Origin: Micromonospora rifamycinica
GTDB taxonomy: Bacteria > Actinomycetota > Actinomycetes > Mycobacteriales > Micromonosporaceae
Assembly (NCBI RefSeq): GCF_900090265.1
Contig: NZ_LT607752.1
Coordinates: forward strand, 6,144,001-6,208,000
Direction of reading: 5' to 3'
DNA: 64,000 nt
The position numbers and the translations under genes were made by a program. Under the pieces are notes generated by a model. That model was not told the origin of the DNA, ran no database searches, and worked only from the letters and a program-made list of their open reading frames with translations. Of the stretch, positions 25,047-33,127 are shown in pieces. Numbering within the stretch: the first letter of the stretch is position 1; each line of letters begins with the position of its first letter.

Positions 25047-26489
25047 ATGACGGACGTGCCTCACCACCTGTCCCGCTGGCTCGGTCTGTCCGGTTCGGTG
25101 CTGCTCGCCGTCGCCGCGTACCTCGGGGGCGCGCTGCCGGGGTCGGAGCTGCGCCCCACCCCGGTCACCATCTGGCAGAGCCGGCACGGGCCGCTCGTCC
25201 TGGCCCTCTGGCTGGTCGGCACCGGGCTGCTGGCCTGGGCGTGGTGGAGCCTGCGCGACCGGGTGCCGTCGGCCCGGTGGGCACTGGTCACCGCCGGGCT
25301 CTGGGTGCTGCCGCTGCTGTTCGCGCCGCCGCTGGGCAGCCGGGACGTGTACGCGTACGCCTGTCAGGGGGCCAGCTACGCGGCCGGGATCAACCCGTAC
25401 GAGCAGGGGGTGTCGGCGCTGCCCTGCCCCTGGATCGACACCATCTCCTACATCTGGCGGGACACCCCGGCACCGTACGGGCCGCTCTTCGTGCTGCTCG
25501 CCGGGGCGATCGTCCGGGCCACCGGGTCACTCGACACCGACACCGCGCTGGCCGTGAACATCGCCCTCTTCCGGGTGCTCGCGGTGCTCGGGGTGGCGAC
25601 GGCCGCGGCCTGCCTGCCGGTGCTGGCCCGGCGCTGCGGGGTGCCGGTGGGCCGGGCGCTCTGGCTGGCGCTGGCCTCCCCGCTGGTCGGCGTGCACCTG
25701 ATCTCCGGGGCGCACAACGACGCGCTGATGATCGGCCTGCTGGCCGCCGGGCTGGCCGTGGTGGCGGCCAACCCGGGGCGGCGCTGGCCGCTGCTGGCCG
25801 GCGGGGTGCTGCTCGGCCTGGCCGGCGCGGTGAAGGTGACCGCCCTGGTGGTGGTGCCGTTCGCGGTGCTGGCCGCGCTGGTCGGGCCGTACCGGATCCG
25901 GGCGCTGTGGCGTGACGGCCTGCCGGTCGCCGGCGGCGCGCTGGTCGCGGTGGTCGGCGCGACCCTGGCGGCGGGCCTGGACCTCGGGTGGATCGCCGGC
26001 CTGGAACAGGGTGGCCTGGTGATCGCCTGGACGTCGCCGCCGACCGCGGTCGGGCAGACCGTCGGCTACGTCGCGGCGCTGTTCGGCGCGGACGTCGACG
26101 CGCTGCCGGTGACCCGGGCGATCGGCATGGTGGTGCTGGCGGTGCTGCTGGTCTGGTTGTGGTGGCGGGCCCGCACCCGGGATCCGCTCTGGCACGCCGG
26201 CCTGGCCCTGGCCGCGACGGTGGCCCTCGCACCGCTGTTCCACCCCTGGTACTGGCTCTGGCCGATGGCGGTGCTCGCCGCGACGACCCACCGCGCCACC
26301 CGGTGGTTCGCGCTGGTGGCGTTGATCTCGGCGTTCCTGGTGCTGCCCGACGGCACCGGGCTGCCCCGGTTCACCAAGATGCCCGGAGCCCCGCTGATGA
26401 CGCTGTTGGTGATCGTGGTGGCCGTCCGGTTGGTACGGTCGGCTCGGGCGGCCCGGCGGCCCGCCACCGCCGTTTCGACCGCCGACTGA
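25047..26489 (+). CDS. mptB: Polyprenol-phosphate-mannose-dependent alpha-(1,6)-mannosyltransferase, MptB-type (first copy)
   Basis: A 480-residue GT-C membrane glycosyltransferase with 11-13 hydrophobic segments. In mycobacteria and corynebacteria MptB elongates the mannan core of lipomannan outside the membrane using polyprenyl-phosphomannose. Matches include SRDVYAYACQGASYAAGINPY with the conserved acidic residue in the first external loop, IWRDTPAPYGPLFVLLAG, SPLVGVHLISGAHNDALMIG, VKVTALVVVPFA and LFHPWYWLWP. The ATG at 25047 gives the usual short N-terminus. The second copy starts 11 bases after the stop. Acceptor specificity in this organism is not known; the family call is strong. Confidence 0.85.
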   Translation: MTDVPHHLSRWLGLSGSVLLAVAAYLGGALPGSELRPTPVTIWQSRHGPLVLALWLVGTGLLAWAWWSLRDRVPSARWALVTAGLWVLPLLFAPPLGSRDVYAYACQGASYAAGINPYEQGVSALPCPWIDTISYIWRDTPAPYGPLFVLLAGAIVRATGSLDTDTALAVNIALFRVLAVLGVATAAACLPVLARRCGVPVGRALWLALASPLVGVHLISGAHNDALMIGLLAAGLAVVAANPGRRWPLLAGGVLLGLAGAVKVTALVVVPFAVLAALVGPYRIRALWRDGLPVAGGALVAVVGATLAAGLDLGWIAGLEQGGLVIAWTSPPTAVGQTVGYVAALFGADVDALPVTRAIGMVVLAVLLVWLWWRARTRDPLWHAGLALAATVALAPLFHPWYWLWPMAVLAATTHRATRWFALVALISAFLVLPDGTGLPRFTKMPGAPLMTLLVIVVAVRLVRSARAARRPATAVSTAD

Positions 26490-26500
26490 GGAGATGGCCG

Positions 26501-27988
26501 GTGACCGGACCGGGCGGGGTGCGCGTGGCGCGCTACCTCGGGTTGACCGGGGCGGTGCTGCTCGCGGTGGCCGGCTGGCTGGGCGGGGTGCTGCCCACGG
26601 TGCCGCCGACCGGCCCGTGGCGGGCGCCGCACGGCCCCGTGGCGGTGTCGTGCTGGCTGGTCGGGACGGCGCTGATGGTGGCCGCCTGGTGGGCGTTGCG
26701 CGCCGGTGCCCCGTCGACCCGGTGGGCGTACGTCACCGCCGGGCTCTGGGCGCTGCCGCTGCTGGTCACCCCGCCGCTGGCCAGCCGGGACGTCTACTCG
26801 TACGCCTGCCAGGGCTGGTCGTACGCGGCCGGGCACGACCCGTACCGGGTGGGGGTGGCGGTGGCCGGCTGCCCGTGGGTGGAGTCGGTCGCGCCGATCT
26901 GGCGGGACACCCCGGCCCCGTACGGCCCGGCCTTCGTGCTGCTGGCCGCGCTGGCCGCCGGGCTCGGCGGCACCCTGGTCGGCACCCTGGTGGTGCTGCG
27001 GCTGTACGCGGTGGCCGGGGTGCTGCTGGTGGCGCTCTGCCTGCCCGGCCTGGCCCGCGCCGCCGGGGTGCCCACCCGCCGGGCGGCCTGGCTGGCGCTG
27101 GCCTCCCCGCTGGTCGGGGTGCACCTGGTGGCCGGCGCGCACAACGACGCGGTGATGCTCGGCCTGCTGCTGTTCGGTCTGCTGGTGCTGGTCCGGTCAC
27201 CCGGGCGGGGGCGGGCGCTGCTCGTCGCCGGGGTGCTGCTGGGGCTGGCGGTGGCGGTGAAGGCGACCGCGGTGGTGGTGCTGCCCTTCGCGGCCCTGAC
27301 GGCGCTGCACGGCCGGTACACCTGGCGGGGCCTGCTGCGTGACGGCGGGCGGCTGGCCGGGGCGGTGCTGGTCACCCTGGCGGCGGTCTCGGCGCTGTCC
27401 GGGCTGGGGCTGGGTTGGGTGGCCGGGCTGGCCCGCAGCGGTGACTCGCAGCAGTGGACGTCGCCGCCGACGGCGGTGGGTTTCGTGGTCGACTACGTCG
27501 GCGGGCTGGCCGGTCGGCAGCCGGGCGCGGTGCCGGTGACCCGGGCGGTGGGCCTGCTGGTGCTGGTGGTGGTGCTGGCGGTGCTCTGGTGGCGGGCGTG
27601 GACGGCGCTGCGCGGGCTCAACGACGTCCGGCAGCGGGTGCACCGGCTGGCCGCGGCCCGACCCCGGGTCACCCTGCTCGCGGCGGGGCTGGCGCTGGCG
27701 GCGACGGTGCTGCTCGCCCCGGTCCTGCACCCGTGGTACGTGACCTGGCCGCTGCTGGTGCTCGCGGTGTCGGCGACCCGGACGACCTGGCTGGTGCCGC
27801 CGGCGGCGGTGGCGGCCTTCCTCACCCTGCCCGACGGCACCACTGTCGCCCGGTACACCAAGGCGCCCGGCGCGATCGTGATGACCGCCCTGGTGGTGGC
27901 GGTGCTGGTCGGCGCGTTGCGGGGCGGCTGGACGAACGGAACGGGCCGGCGTCGCGGAGGCGACGCCGGCCCGGCCGGTGGAACGTGA
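26501..27988 (+). CDS. mptB: MptB-type mannosyltransferase (second, tandem copy)
   Basis: A 495-residue paralogue of the preceding protein with the same motif order: SRDVYSYACQGWSYAAGHDPY, IWRDTPAPYGPAFVLLA, SPLVGVHLVAGAHNDAVMLG, VKATAVVVLPFA and LHPWYVTWP. Two insertions distinguish it: a cytosolic RGLNDVRQRVHRLAAARPR segment and a charged C-terminal tail GRRRGGDAGPAGG. The tail is encoded by a 13-bp hairpin. The GTG start has GAGGAG 8 bases upstream, and the genes are 11 bases apart, so they form an operon. Divergence of the two copies suggests different acceptors or steps in the same glycan (inference). Confidence 0.85.
   Translation: MTGPGGVRVARYLGLTGAVLLAVAGWLGGVLPTVPPTGPWRAPHGPVAVSCWLVGTALMVAAWWALRAGAPSTRWAYVTAGLWALPLLVTPPLASRDVYSYACQGWSYAAGHDPYRVGVAVAGCPWVESVAPIWRDTPAPYGPAFVLLAALAAGLGGTLVGTLVVLRLYAVAGVLLVALCLPGLARAAGVPTRRAAWLALASPLVGVHLVAGAHNDAVMLGLLLFGLLVLVRSPGRGRALLVAGVLLGLAVAVKATAVVVLPFAALTALHGRYTWRGLLRDGGRLAGAVLVTLAAVSALSGLGLGWVAGLARSGDSQQWTSPPTAVGFVVDYVGGLAGRQPGAVPVTRAVGLLVLVVVLAVLWWRAWTALRGLNDVRQRVHRLAAARPRVTLLAAGLALAATVLLAPVLHPWYVTWPLLVLAVSATRTTWLVPPAAVAAFLTLPDGTTVARYTKAPGAIVMTALVVAVLVGALRGGWTNGTGRRRGGDAGPAGGT
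27943..27972. terminator. Thirteen-bp hairpin inside the 3' end of the second mptB gene
   Basis: Perfect 13-bp stem (27943-27955 with 27960-27972) and a 4-base loop (GGAG), 16 bases before the stop codon and 31 bases before the 3' end of convergent glnA1. The terminator is read as codons for the charged C-terminal tail. Confidence 0.7.
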
Positions 27989-28003
27989 CCGTCGAGGTGG
28001 GCC

Positions 28004-29428
28004 TCAGCAGTCGAAGTACATGGCGAACTCGTGCGGGGTCGGGCGCAGGCGCACCGGGTCGACCTCGTTGGCCCGCTTCCAGCTGACCCAGGTGGAGATC
28101 AGGTCGGGCGTGAAGACGCCACCGTCGAGCAGGTAGTCGTGGTCGGCCTCGAGGGCGTCGAGCACCTCCGGCAGCGAGCCCGGCACCTGCTTGACGTCGC
28201 CCCACTCCTCCGGCGGGAGGTCGTAGAGGTCCTTGTCGATCGGGGCCGGCGGCTCGATCTTGCTCTTGATGCCGTCCAGGCCGGCCATCATCATCGCCGA
28301 GAAGGCGAGGTACGGGTTGCTGGACGGGTCCGGCACCCGGAACTCGACCCGCTTGGCCTTGGCGCTGGCGCCGGTGACCGGGATGCGGGTGCAGGCGGAG
28401 CGGTTGCGCTGCGAGTAGACCAGGTTCACCGGGGCCTCGTAGCCGGGCACCAGCCGGCGGTACGAGTTGACCGTCGGGTTGGTGAACGCCAGCAGCGACG
28501 GCGCGTGGTGCAGCAGACCACCGATGTACCAGCGGGCCATGTCCGACAGGCCGGCGTAGCCGGTCTCGTCGTAGAACAGCGGCTCACCGTTGAGCCAGAG
28601 GCTCTGGTGGGTGTGCATGCCGGAGCCGTTGTCGCCGAAGAGCGGCTTGGGCATGAAGGTGGCGGTCTTGCCGTTGGCCCAGGCCTCGTTCTTCACGATG
28701 TACTTGAAGAGCTGGAGCTGGTCGCCGGCGTGCAGCAGGGTGGAGAACTTGTAGTTGATCTCCGACTGGCCGGCGGTGCCGACCTCGTGGTGCGAACGCT
28801 CCACGGTGAAGCCGCCGTCGACCAGGCGACGCACGATCGAGTCACGCAGGTCGGCGTAGTGGTCCACCGGCGGCACCGGGAAGTAGCCGCCCTTGTACGC
28901 AGTCTTGTAGCCGCGGTTGCCGCCGGCCTCCTCGCGCCCGCTGTTCCAGGCGCCCTCGATCGAGTCGATGTAGTAGAACGACTGGTGCGCGGAGGTCTCG
29001 TGGCGGATCGAGTCGAAGATGTAGAACTCGGCCTCGGCGCCGAAGTACGCGGTGTCGGCGATGCCGCTGGCGGCGAGGTAGGCCTCGGCCTTCTTGGCCA
29101 CGTTGCGCGGATCCCGGGAGTAGGCCTCACGGGTGAACGGGTCGTGGATGAAGAAGTTGAGCGCGAGGGTCTTCTGCGCGCGGAACGGGTCGATGAAGGC
29201 GGTCGCGACGTCCGGGAGCAGGAGCATGTCCGACTCGTGGATCGCCTGGAAACCGCGGATCGACGAACCGTCGAACGCGAGACCGTCGGTGAAGACGCTG
29301 TCGTCGAAGGACTCCACCGGCAGATTGAAGTGCTGCATCACGCCGGGCAGGTCACAAAAACGTACGTCGACGAACTTTACGTCCTCGTTCTTGAGGTATC
29401 GCAGGAGTTCCTCGGGATTGGCAAACAC
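28004..29428 (-). CDS. glnA: Glutamine synthetase type I (GlnA1)
   Basis: A 474-residue dodecameric enzyme making glutamine from glutamate, ammonia and ATP; the main ammonium-assimilating GS. Motifs include FDGSSIRGFQAIHESDM, AEAEFYIFD, SHHEVGTAGQSEINYKF, GDNGSGMHTHQSLW and NRSACTRIP. Tyr402 in KDLYDLPPEE is the GlnE adenylylation site. The GTG at 29428 is selected because AGGAGG lies 4-5 bases upstream; the usual FANPEELLRYLKNEDVKFVD beginning follows. The promoter region holds a four-part GlnR box and a TAGCGT -10, giving a leader of about 37 bases. glnE and glnA2 lie 8-17 kb away in the same window. It stands between mptB and the RDD gene. Confidence 0.97.
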   Translation of the reverse strand: MFANPEELLRYLKNEDVKFVDVRFCDLPGVMQHFNLPVESFDDSVFTDGLAFDGSSIRGFQAIHESDMLLLPDVATAFIDPFRAQKTLALNFFIHDPFTREAYSRDPRNVAKKAEAYLAASGIADTAYFGAEAEFYIFDSIRHETSAHQSFYYIDSIEGAWNSGREEAGGNRGYKTAYKGGYFPVPPVDHYADLRDSIVRRLVDGGFTVERSHHEVGTAGQSEINYKFSTLLHAGDQLQLFKYIVKNEAWANGKTATFMPKPLFGDNGSGMHTHQSLWLNGEPLFYDETGYAGLSDMARWYIGGLLHHAPSLLAFTNPTVNSYRRLVPGYEAPVNLVYSQRNRSACTRIPVTGASAKAKRVEFRVPDPSSNPYLAFSAMMMAGLDGIKSKIEPPAPIDKDLYDLPPEEWGDVKQVPGSLPEVLDALEADHDYLLDGGVFTPDLISTWVSWKRANEVDPVRLRPTPHEFAMYFDC

Positions 29429-29470
29429 ACGTCCTCCTGGCACGTCCACTCCGGTGGCTGGGCTCTGGCG

Positions 29471-29476
29471 ACGCTA
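29471..29476 (-). promoter_or_regulatory. -10 element (TAGCGT) of glnA
   Basis: TAGCGT on the reverse strand 42 bases before the GTG. The GlnR box begins 10 bases upstream of it and covers the -35 position. Confidence 0.5.
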
Positions 29477-29486
29477 TGACCGTGGG

Positions 29487-29524
29487 GTTGCTCGCCCGTG
29501 TCTCCAATGTTTCTGCCGTGTTAC
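29487..29524 (-). promoter_or_regulatory. GlnR-binding site of glnA
   Basis: Four 5-mers read on the reverse strand at 29520-29524, 29509-29513, 29498-29502 and 29487-29491: GTAAC, GAAAC, GACAC, GCAAC. Each gap is exactly 6 bases. This matches the actinobacterial GlnR consensus (GTNAC-6-GAAAC twice) at nearly every position. It predicts nitrogen-dependent control of glnA by the OmpR-type regulator GlnR, which is encoded elsewhere. Other parts of the 316-base gap up to 29744 show no gene. Confidence 0.8.
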
Positions 29525-29730
29525 GACGCTCGCGGAGCGTCATCTGCGCCGCTCAGTACCCGCCGGGTTGTCCGTTCGGACGATACCGGGTGCAGCGCTG
29601 TGTCGCCATTCGTAGTGATTGGACCGAATTTGCATAGACTGCAGGAATACCCTGCCTGTCCACCTGGTGAGCGGGCGGGCGGCAGCGGCAACCGCTGACC
29701 GCCCCTGACCGACGGCGGGCCGGTGCTGAC

Positions 29731-29736
29731 TACCCT
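29731..29736 (+). promoter_or_regulatory. Leaderless -10 (TACCCT) of the RDD gene
   Basis: TACCCT lies 8 bases before the GTG at 29745. Confidence 0.5.
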
Positions 29737-29744
29737 TGACCACC

Positions 29745-30152
29745 GTGACGAGTCCGCCCGCGGCACCGGTGCCGCCCGCCACCGACCCCGCCTTCACCCC
29801 GCCGAGCCTCGGCCGACGGTTCGGGGCACTGGTGATCGACTGGGTGCTCTGCCTGCTGGTGTCGAACTTCTTCGCCGACCCGGTCCGCGACGGCTGGGCC
29901 CCGGTGGCGGTGCTCGTCGTCGAGTACGGCTTCTTCCTCGGCCTGTTCGCCCAGACCCCCGGCATGTGGATCACCCGGCTGCGCTGCCTCGACTGGTCCG
30001 ACGGCGGGCGGATCGGGATACCCCGGGCGCTGCTGCGCGGCCTGCTCCTGGCCCTGGTGGTGCCGCCCCTGATCATGGACGAGCAGCGTCGTGGCCTGCA
30101 CGACCGGCTGGCCGGCTCGGTCATCGCCGACGCCCCCCGCCCCACCACCTGA
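29745..30152 (+). CDS. RDD family membrane protein
   Basis: A 135-residue integral membrane protein. After a Pro/Ala-rich cytosolic start it has the RDD fold: SLGRRFGALVIDWVLCLLVS (Arg and Asp of the name), a second helix (APVAVLVVEYGFFLGLFAQT), the amphipathic PGMWITRLRCLD, and DEQRRGLHDRLAGSVI at the end. Function of the family is uncertain; some members act in ion or solute transport. The corresponding mycobacterial gene also lies between glnA1 and a DUF4191 gene. The GTG at 29745 is supported by the leaderless promoter; an in-frame TTG three codons upstream is less likely. Confidence 0.85.
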   Translation: MTSPPAAPVPPATDPAFTPPSLGRRFGALVIDWVLCLLVSNFFADPVRDGWAPVAVLVVEYGFFLGLFAQTPGMWITRLRCLDWSDGGRIGIPRALLRGLLLALVVPPLIMDEQRRGLHDRLAGSVIADAPRPTT

Positions 30153-30154
30153 TC

Positions 30155-30210
30155 GCCCCGCCCCGCCCCCGCCCCGCCCCCGCCCCCCGCCCCGCCCGCC
30201 CCCTCGCCCG
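30155..30210. repeat. C-rich low-complexity tract with G-quadruplex potential
   Basis: Repeated CCCCGCCCC-type runs directly after the RDD stop codon, so the reverse strand has many G4-5 tracts with short loops. Two direct copies of CCACGTGATCGCCCC-like sequence follow (30211-30240). It is followed by the 30-bp-arm palindrome. The rest of the 339-base gap (30341-30491) shows no gene. Confidence 0.6.
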
Positions 30211-30262
30211 CCACGTGATCGCCCCACCCACCACGTGATCGCGCTGATCGCCCCACCCATCG

Positions 30263-30340
30263 CATGATCGTGCTCGATCCTGGTTGTAGTGGTCTCGCAG
30301 CGGTCGGATGCCACTACAACCAGGATCGAGCACGATCATG
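30263..30340. repeat. Palindromic element, family B, 30-bp perfect arms
   Basis: Arms 30263-30292 and 30311-30340 are perfectly complementary over 30 bases, with an 18-base loop. The outer part reads CATGATCGTGCTCGATCC. It sits between the 3' ends of the RDD and DUF4191 genes. It is far longer than a terminator needs to be, and its A+T content is higher than the surroundings, which marks it as a distinct repeated element. Confidence 0.8.
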
Positions 30341-30491
30341 AACAGTCGACCCCCGCTGCGGAGAGGATCACGCCGGGGCGCGGGCACGGGGCGGGCAGGC
30401 GCGGGCACGGGGGTGGAGCAGGGGTGGAGCGGGCTGGGTGCGCGGCCGGCAGGCGGCGGGTGGCAGGTGGCAGGGCGTACGACGCAGCGGG

Positions 30492-31181
30492 TCAGCGGCC
30501 CCGCGTCTGGCGGAACGCGCGGCCCGCAGGGCGCATGTTCTTCGGGATCGCGCCCTTGGGCATCTGCGGACGGGCGGTGAGGGCCTTGAGCCGCTTGTCG
30601 AGCGAGTTGACGTCCTTGCCGTTCAGGGTGCGCGGCAGCCGCATCAGGGTCATCCGCAGCTTGCGGATCGGCAGCTCACCCTCGCCCTGGCCGATCACGT
30701 AGTCGTGCAGCGGCGCGGAGCCGATCACCTTGGCCAGCCGGCGCTTCTCCTGACCCAGCAGGCCGCGTACCCGCTGCGGGTTGCCCTCGGCGAGCAGGAT
30801 CACACCGGGCCGGCCGATCACCAGGTGCACCATGTCCATCTGGGTGGTGGAGCTGACCGCCGGGGTGACCCGCCAGTCGCCGCGCATGTTCTCCATGATC
30901 TGCGCCGCCGCGCCGGGCTGCCCCTCGGCGGCGTTCATCATCGCCTTGTTGGACCGCAGGTTGAGGACGATCAGCACGGCGAGCAGGGTGAACAGGATGC
31001 CGATCGGCAGCCAGAGCCAGCCCCAGAGGATCACCGCGACCACGGTGAGCGCGAGCGGGATCAGCACCGCTCCGGCGGCCAGCGGCGCGAACCACCGGTC
31101 CTGCTTGGCGGTGAACCGGAACACCATCCCGATCTGCTTCAGCCGCTGGCCGAACGAGACCTTCTCCTGGGGCTTTGCCAT
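30492..31181 (-). CDS. DUF4191 membrane protein
   Basis: A 229-residue protein with two adjacent transmembrane helices (about 33-54 and 57-75) and a cytosolic C-terminal domain (about 85-229). The latter includes MDMVHLVIGRPGVILLAEGN, then RVRGLLGQEKRRLAKVIG, and ends with a basic RPAGRAFRQTRGR tail. It is a conserved actinobacterial family next to glnA1 and lipA in mycobacteria (the Rv2219 position), function unknown. The ATG has TAGACT 6 bases upstream, so it is probably leaderless. It is convergent with the RDD gene and 145 bases downstream of the oxidoreductase gene's end. Confidence 0.88.
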   Translation of the reverse strand: MAKPQEKVSFGQRLKQIGMVFRFTAKQDRWFAPLAAGAVLIPLALTVVAVILWGWLWLPIGILFTLLAVLIVLNLRSNKAMMNAAEGQPGAAAQIMENMRGDWRVTPAVSSTTQMDMVHLVIGRPGVILLAEGNPQRVRGLLGQEKRRLAKVIGSAPLHDYVIGQGEGELPIRKLRMTLMRLPRTLNGKDVNSLDKRLKALTARPQMPKGAIPKNMRPAGRAFRQTRGR

Positions 31182-31187
31182 GCCGCG

Positions 31188-31193
31188 AGTCTA
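31188..31193 (-). promoter_or_regulatory. Leaderless -10 (TAGACT) of the DUF4191 gene
   Basis: TAGACT on the reverse strand, 6 bases before the ATG at 31181. Confidence 0.5.
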
Positions 31194-31326
31194 GTGGTCC
31201 CCGCCAGGACGGATGATCCCCGGCCGGCGGTCGGCGGCGGGCCGGGGCGTCCCGGGTGGCGGGACCACCGCGAGCGGGGTCGATCCCCGGCCGGGCCGGA
31301 ACGGACCCGGCCGGTTCCGCTGGTGG

Positions 31327-32853
31327 TCAGCGGGTGGGCGAGCGGTCCCCGGCCGGCGGCGCGGTGCGCGGGCGCGGCACGACCGGGGCGGCCCGACCGG
31401 TGCCGCCCTGCCCCGTGCCGCCGTGGCCGGCGCTGTCGGCGCCGCCCTCCTCGTGGTAGTCCTCCTCGACGTTGACCGCCCAGACGTCGTGGTCGGTGCC
31501 GTCCAGGATGTTCTCGGCGGCCAGCATCGCGGTGAGCATCGAGTGGTCCTGGTTGTTGTACCGGTGCATGCCGTTGCGGCCCACCGGGTGCACGTTCGGC
31601 ACCGCCTCGGCGAGCCAGCGGCGGATCACCTCGACCGCCTCGGCGTACCCCTCGTCGTAGACCGGGTAGGCCTTCGGCATCCGCACCACGTAGCCGGTGG
31701 TGACCGAGCCGGGGCGGACCAGGCCGAGCCGCTCCAGCTCGGCGGTGCCGAAGGCGACCAGCTCCGGGTCGGGCGTCGACCACAGCTCGTCACCCTCGTT
31801 GACGAAGTACTCCAGGCCGAGGCAGGTGCCGCCGTCGCGGACCATCTCCGGCGACCAGGCGCCGTAGTTCTGGATCCGGCCGACCTGCACCCCGGGGGTG
31901 TGCACGTAGATCCAGTTGTCGGGGAAACCGGCCTCGGTCGGCACCACCAGGGCCACGGTCAGGAAGTCCCGGTGCAGCAGCGCGTCGGCGGCCTCGCGCA
32001 CCTCCGCCGGGGCGGGCGGGTCCATCGCCCGCACCAGGGCCGAGATCGGCATGGTGGAGACCACGTGGTCGGCGGCGATCCGCCGTTCGCCGGTCGGGCC
32101 GGCGACGGTCACCGCGACCGCCCGGCCGTCCGCGCGGTGCACGGTGTGCACCGCGGTCTCCAACTCGACCGTCCCACCGCCCTTGACCACCAGCTCGGCG
32201 CAGCGCTCCCACATCATCCCCGGGCCGAGCCGGGGGTAGCGGAACTCCTCGATCAGGCTGGTCACCTCGGTGCCGCCGCGCTGGGGCAGCAGCGCGCCGC
32301 GGATCGCCGCGCCGAGGGACAGGTTGCGGATCCGCTGGGCCGCCCAGTCCGCCTGCAGCTCCGTCGCGGGGATGCCCCAGACCTTCTCGGTGTACGTCTT
32401 GAAGAACATCCGGTACAGCCGGGCGCCGAACCGGGCCGACACCCAGCCCTCGAAGTGGCTCTGGTCGGCCGGTGGGCGGACCCGCGCCCACAGGTACGAC
32501 CCGACGCACCGGCACGCCTCCCACACGCCGAGGTTCCGCAGCGCGTTGCCGGCCCGCAGCGGGTAGTCGAACAGCCGGCCCTGGTAGTGGATCCGGCTCA
32601 TCCGGGGGCGCAGCAGGAAGTCGTCCTCGGGGAGCACCTCGTGCCAGAACGCCTCGACCCGGGACACCTTGGTGAAGAACCGGTGCCCGCCGATGTCGAA
32701 GCGCCAGCCCTCCCGCTCGACGGTGCGGCTGATCCCGCCCACCACGTCGTCGGCCTCCACCACCTCGACCGGGGCGTGTCTGCGGGTCAACTCGTACGCG
32801 GCGGTGAGACCGGCGGGGCCGGCGCCGATGACAACCGTGTGCGGCTGCGCCAT
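31327..32853 (-). CDS. FAD-dependent oxidoreductase, UDP-galactopyranose-mutase/amine-oxidase-like
   Basis: A 508-residue flavoprotein. The N-terminal dinucleotide fold reads HTVVIGAGPAGLTAAYEL, followed by the FAD ribityl contact VEADDVVGGISRT and GWRFDIGGHRFFTK. The GGHxF element and KTYTEKVWGIPATEL are typical of the protoporphyrinogen-oxidase/UGM-like group that edits nucleotide-sugar or glycolipid substrates. The C-terminal FAD loop lies in MHRYNNQDHSMLTAMLAAENIL. A Gly-rich tail after VEEDYHE looks disordered. The start at the ATG of MAQPHTVV is preferred; an in-frame ATG five codons upstream has no better ribosome site. Substrate unknown. It is in the same direction as lipA, 275 bases downstream. 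Confidence 0.8.
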   Translation of the reverse strand: MAQPHTVVIGAGPAGLTAAYELTRRHAPVEVVEADDVVGGISRTVEREGWRFDIGGHRFFTKVSRVEAFWHEVLPEDDFLLRPRMSRIHYQGRLFDYPLRAGNALRNLGVWEACRCVGSYLWARVRPPADQSHFEGWVSARFGARLYRMFFKTYTEKVWGIPATELQADWAAQRIRNLSLGAAIRGALLPQRGGTEVTSLIEEFRYPRLGPGMMWERCAELVVKGGGTVELETAVHTVHRADGRAVAVTVAGPTGERRIAADHVVSTMPISALVRAMDPPAPAEVREAADALLHRDFLTVALVVPTEAGFPDNWIYVHTPGVQVGRIQNYGAWSPEMVRDGGTCLGLEYFVNEGDELWSTPDPELVAFGTAELERLGLVRPGSVTTGYVVRMPKAYPVYDEGYAEAVEVIRRWLAEAVPNVHPVGRNGMHRYNNQDHSMLTAMLAAENILDGTDHDVWAVNVEEDYHEEGGADSAGHGGTGQGGTGRAAPVVPRPRTAPPAGDRSPTR

Positions 32854-33127
32854 CAAAGACACCACCATCGATGAGTTAGGGGTCGGGGCTGGCGGAATCT
32901 AACACGATCTCGCCCTGCTCGGGGAGGGTCGTCGAATCGTCGCCGAGCTGCCGCCCAGCACCCCTTGCGGGTGTGGCCGACGTCTGGGAAGATCGACATA
33001 TCCGAATGCCCGGCGATCGTCGCGGTGGCCGACGGAGTCGTGCGGGCGTACCCCGGTGGCGTCCCGGGCCGGCCGACGGCACCGAGGCACCGTCAGCCGA
33101 AGCCGATCGAGGCGTTCCGGCGGGCCG

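Noticed and set aside
16569..27988. One biosynthetic gene cluster covering amidotransferase, methyltransferase and glycosyltransferases
   Set aside because: The genes are on alternating strands with separate terminators, and most have conserved housekeeping neighbours; no PKS, NRPS or RiPP genes are present.
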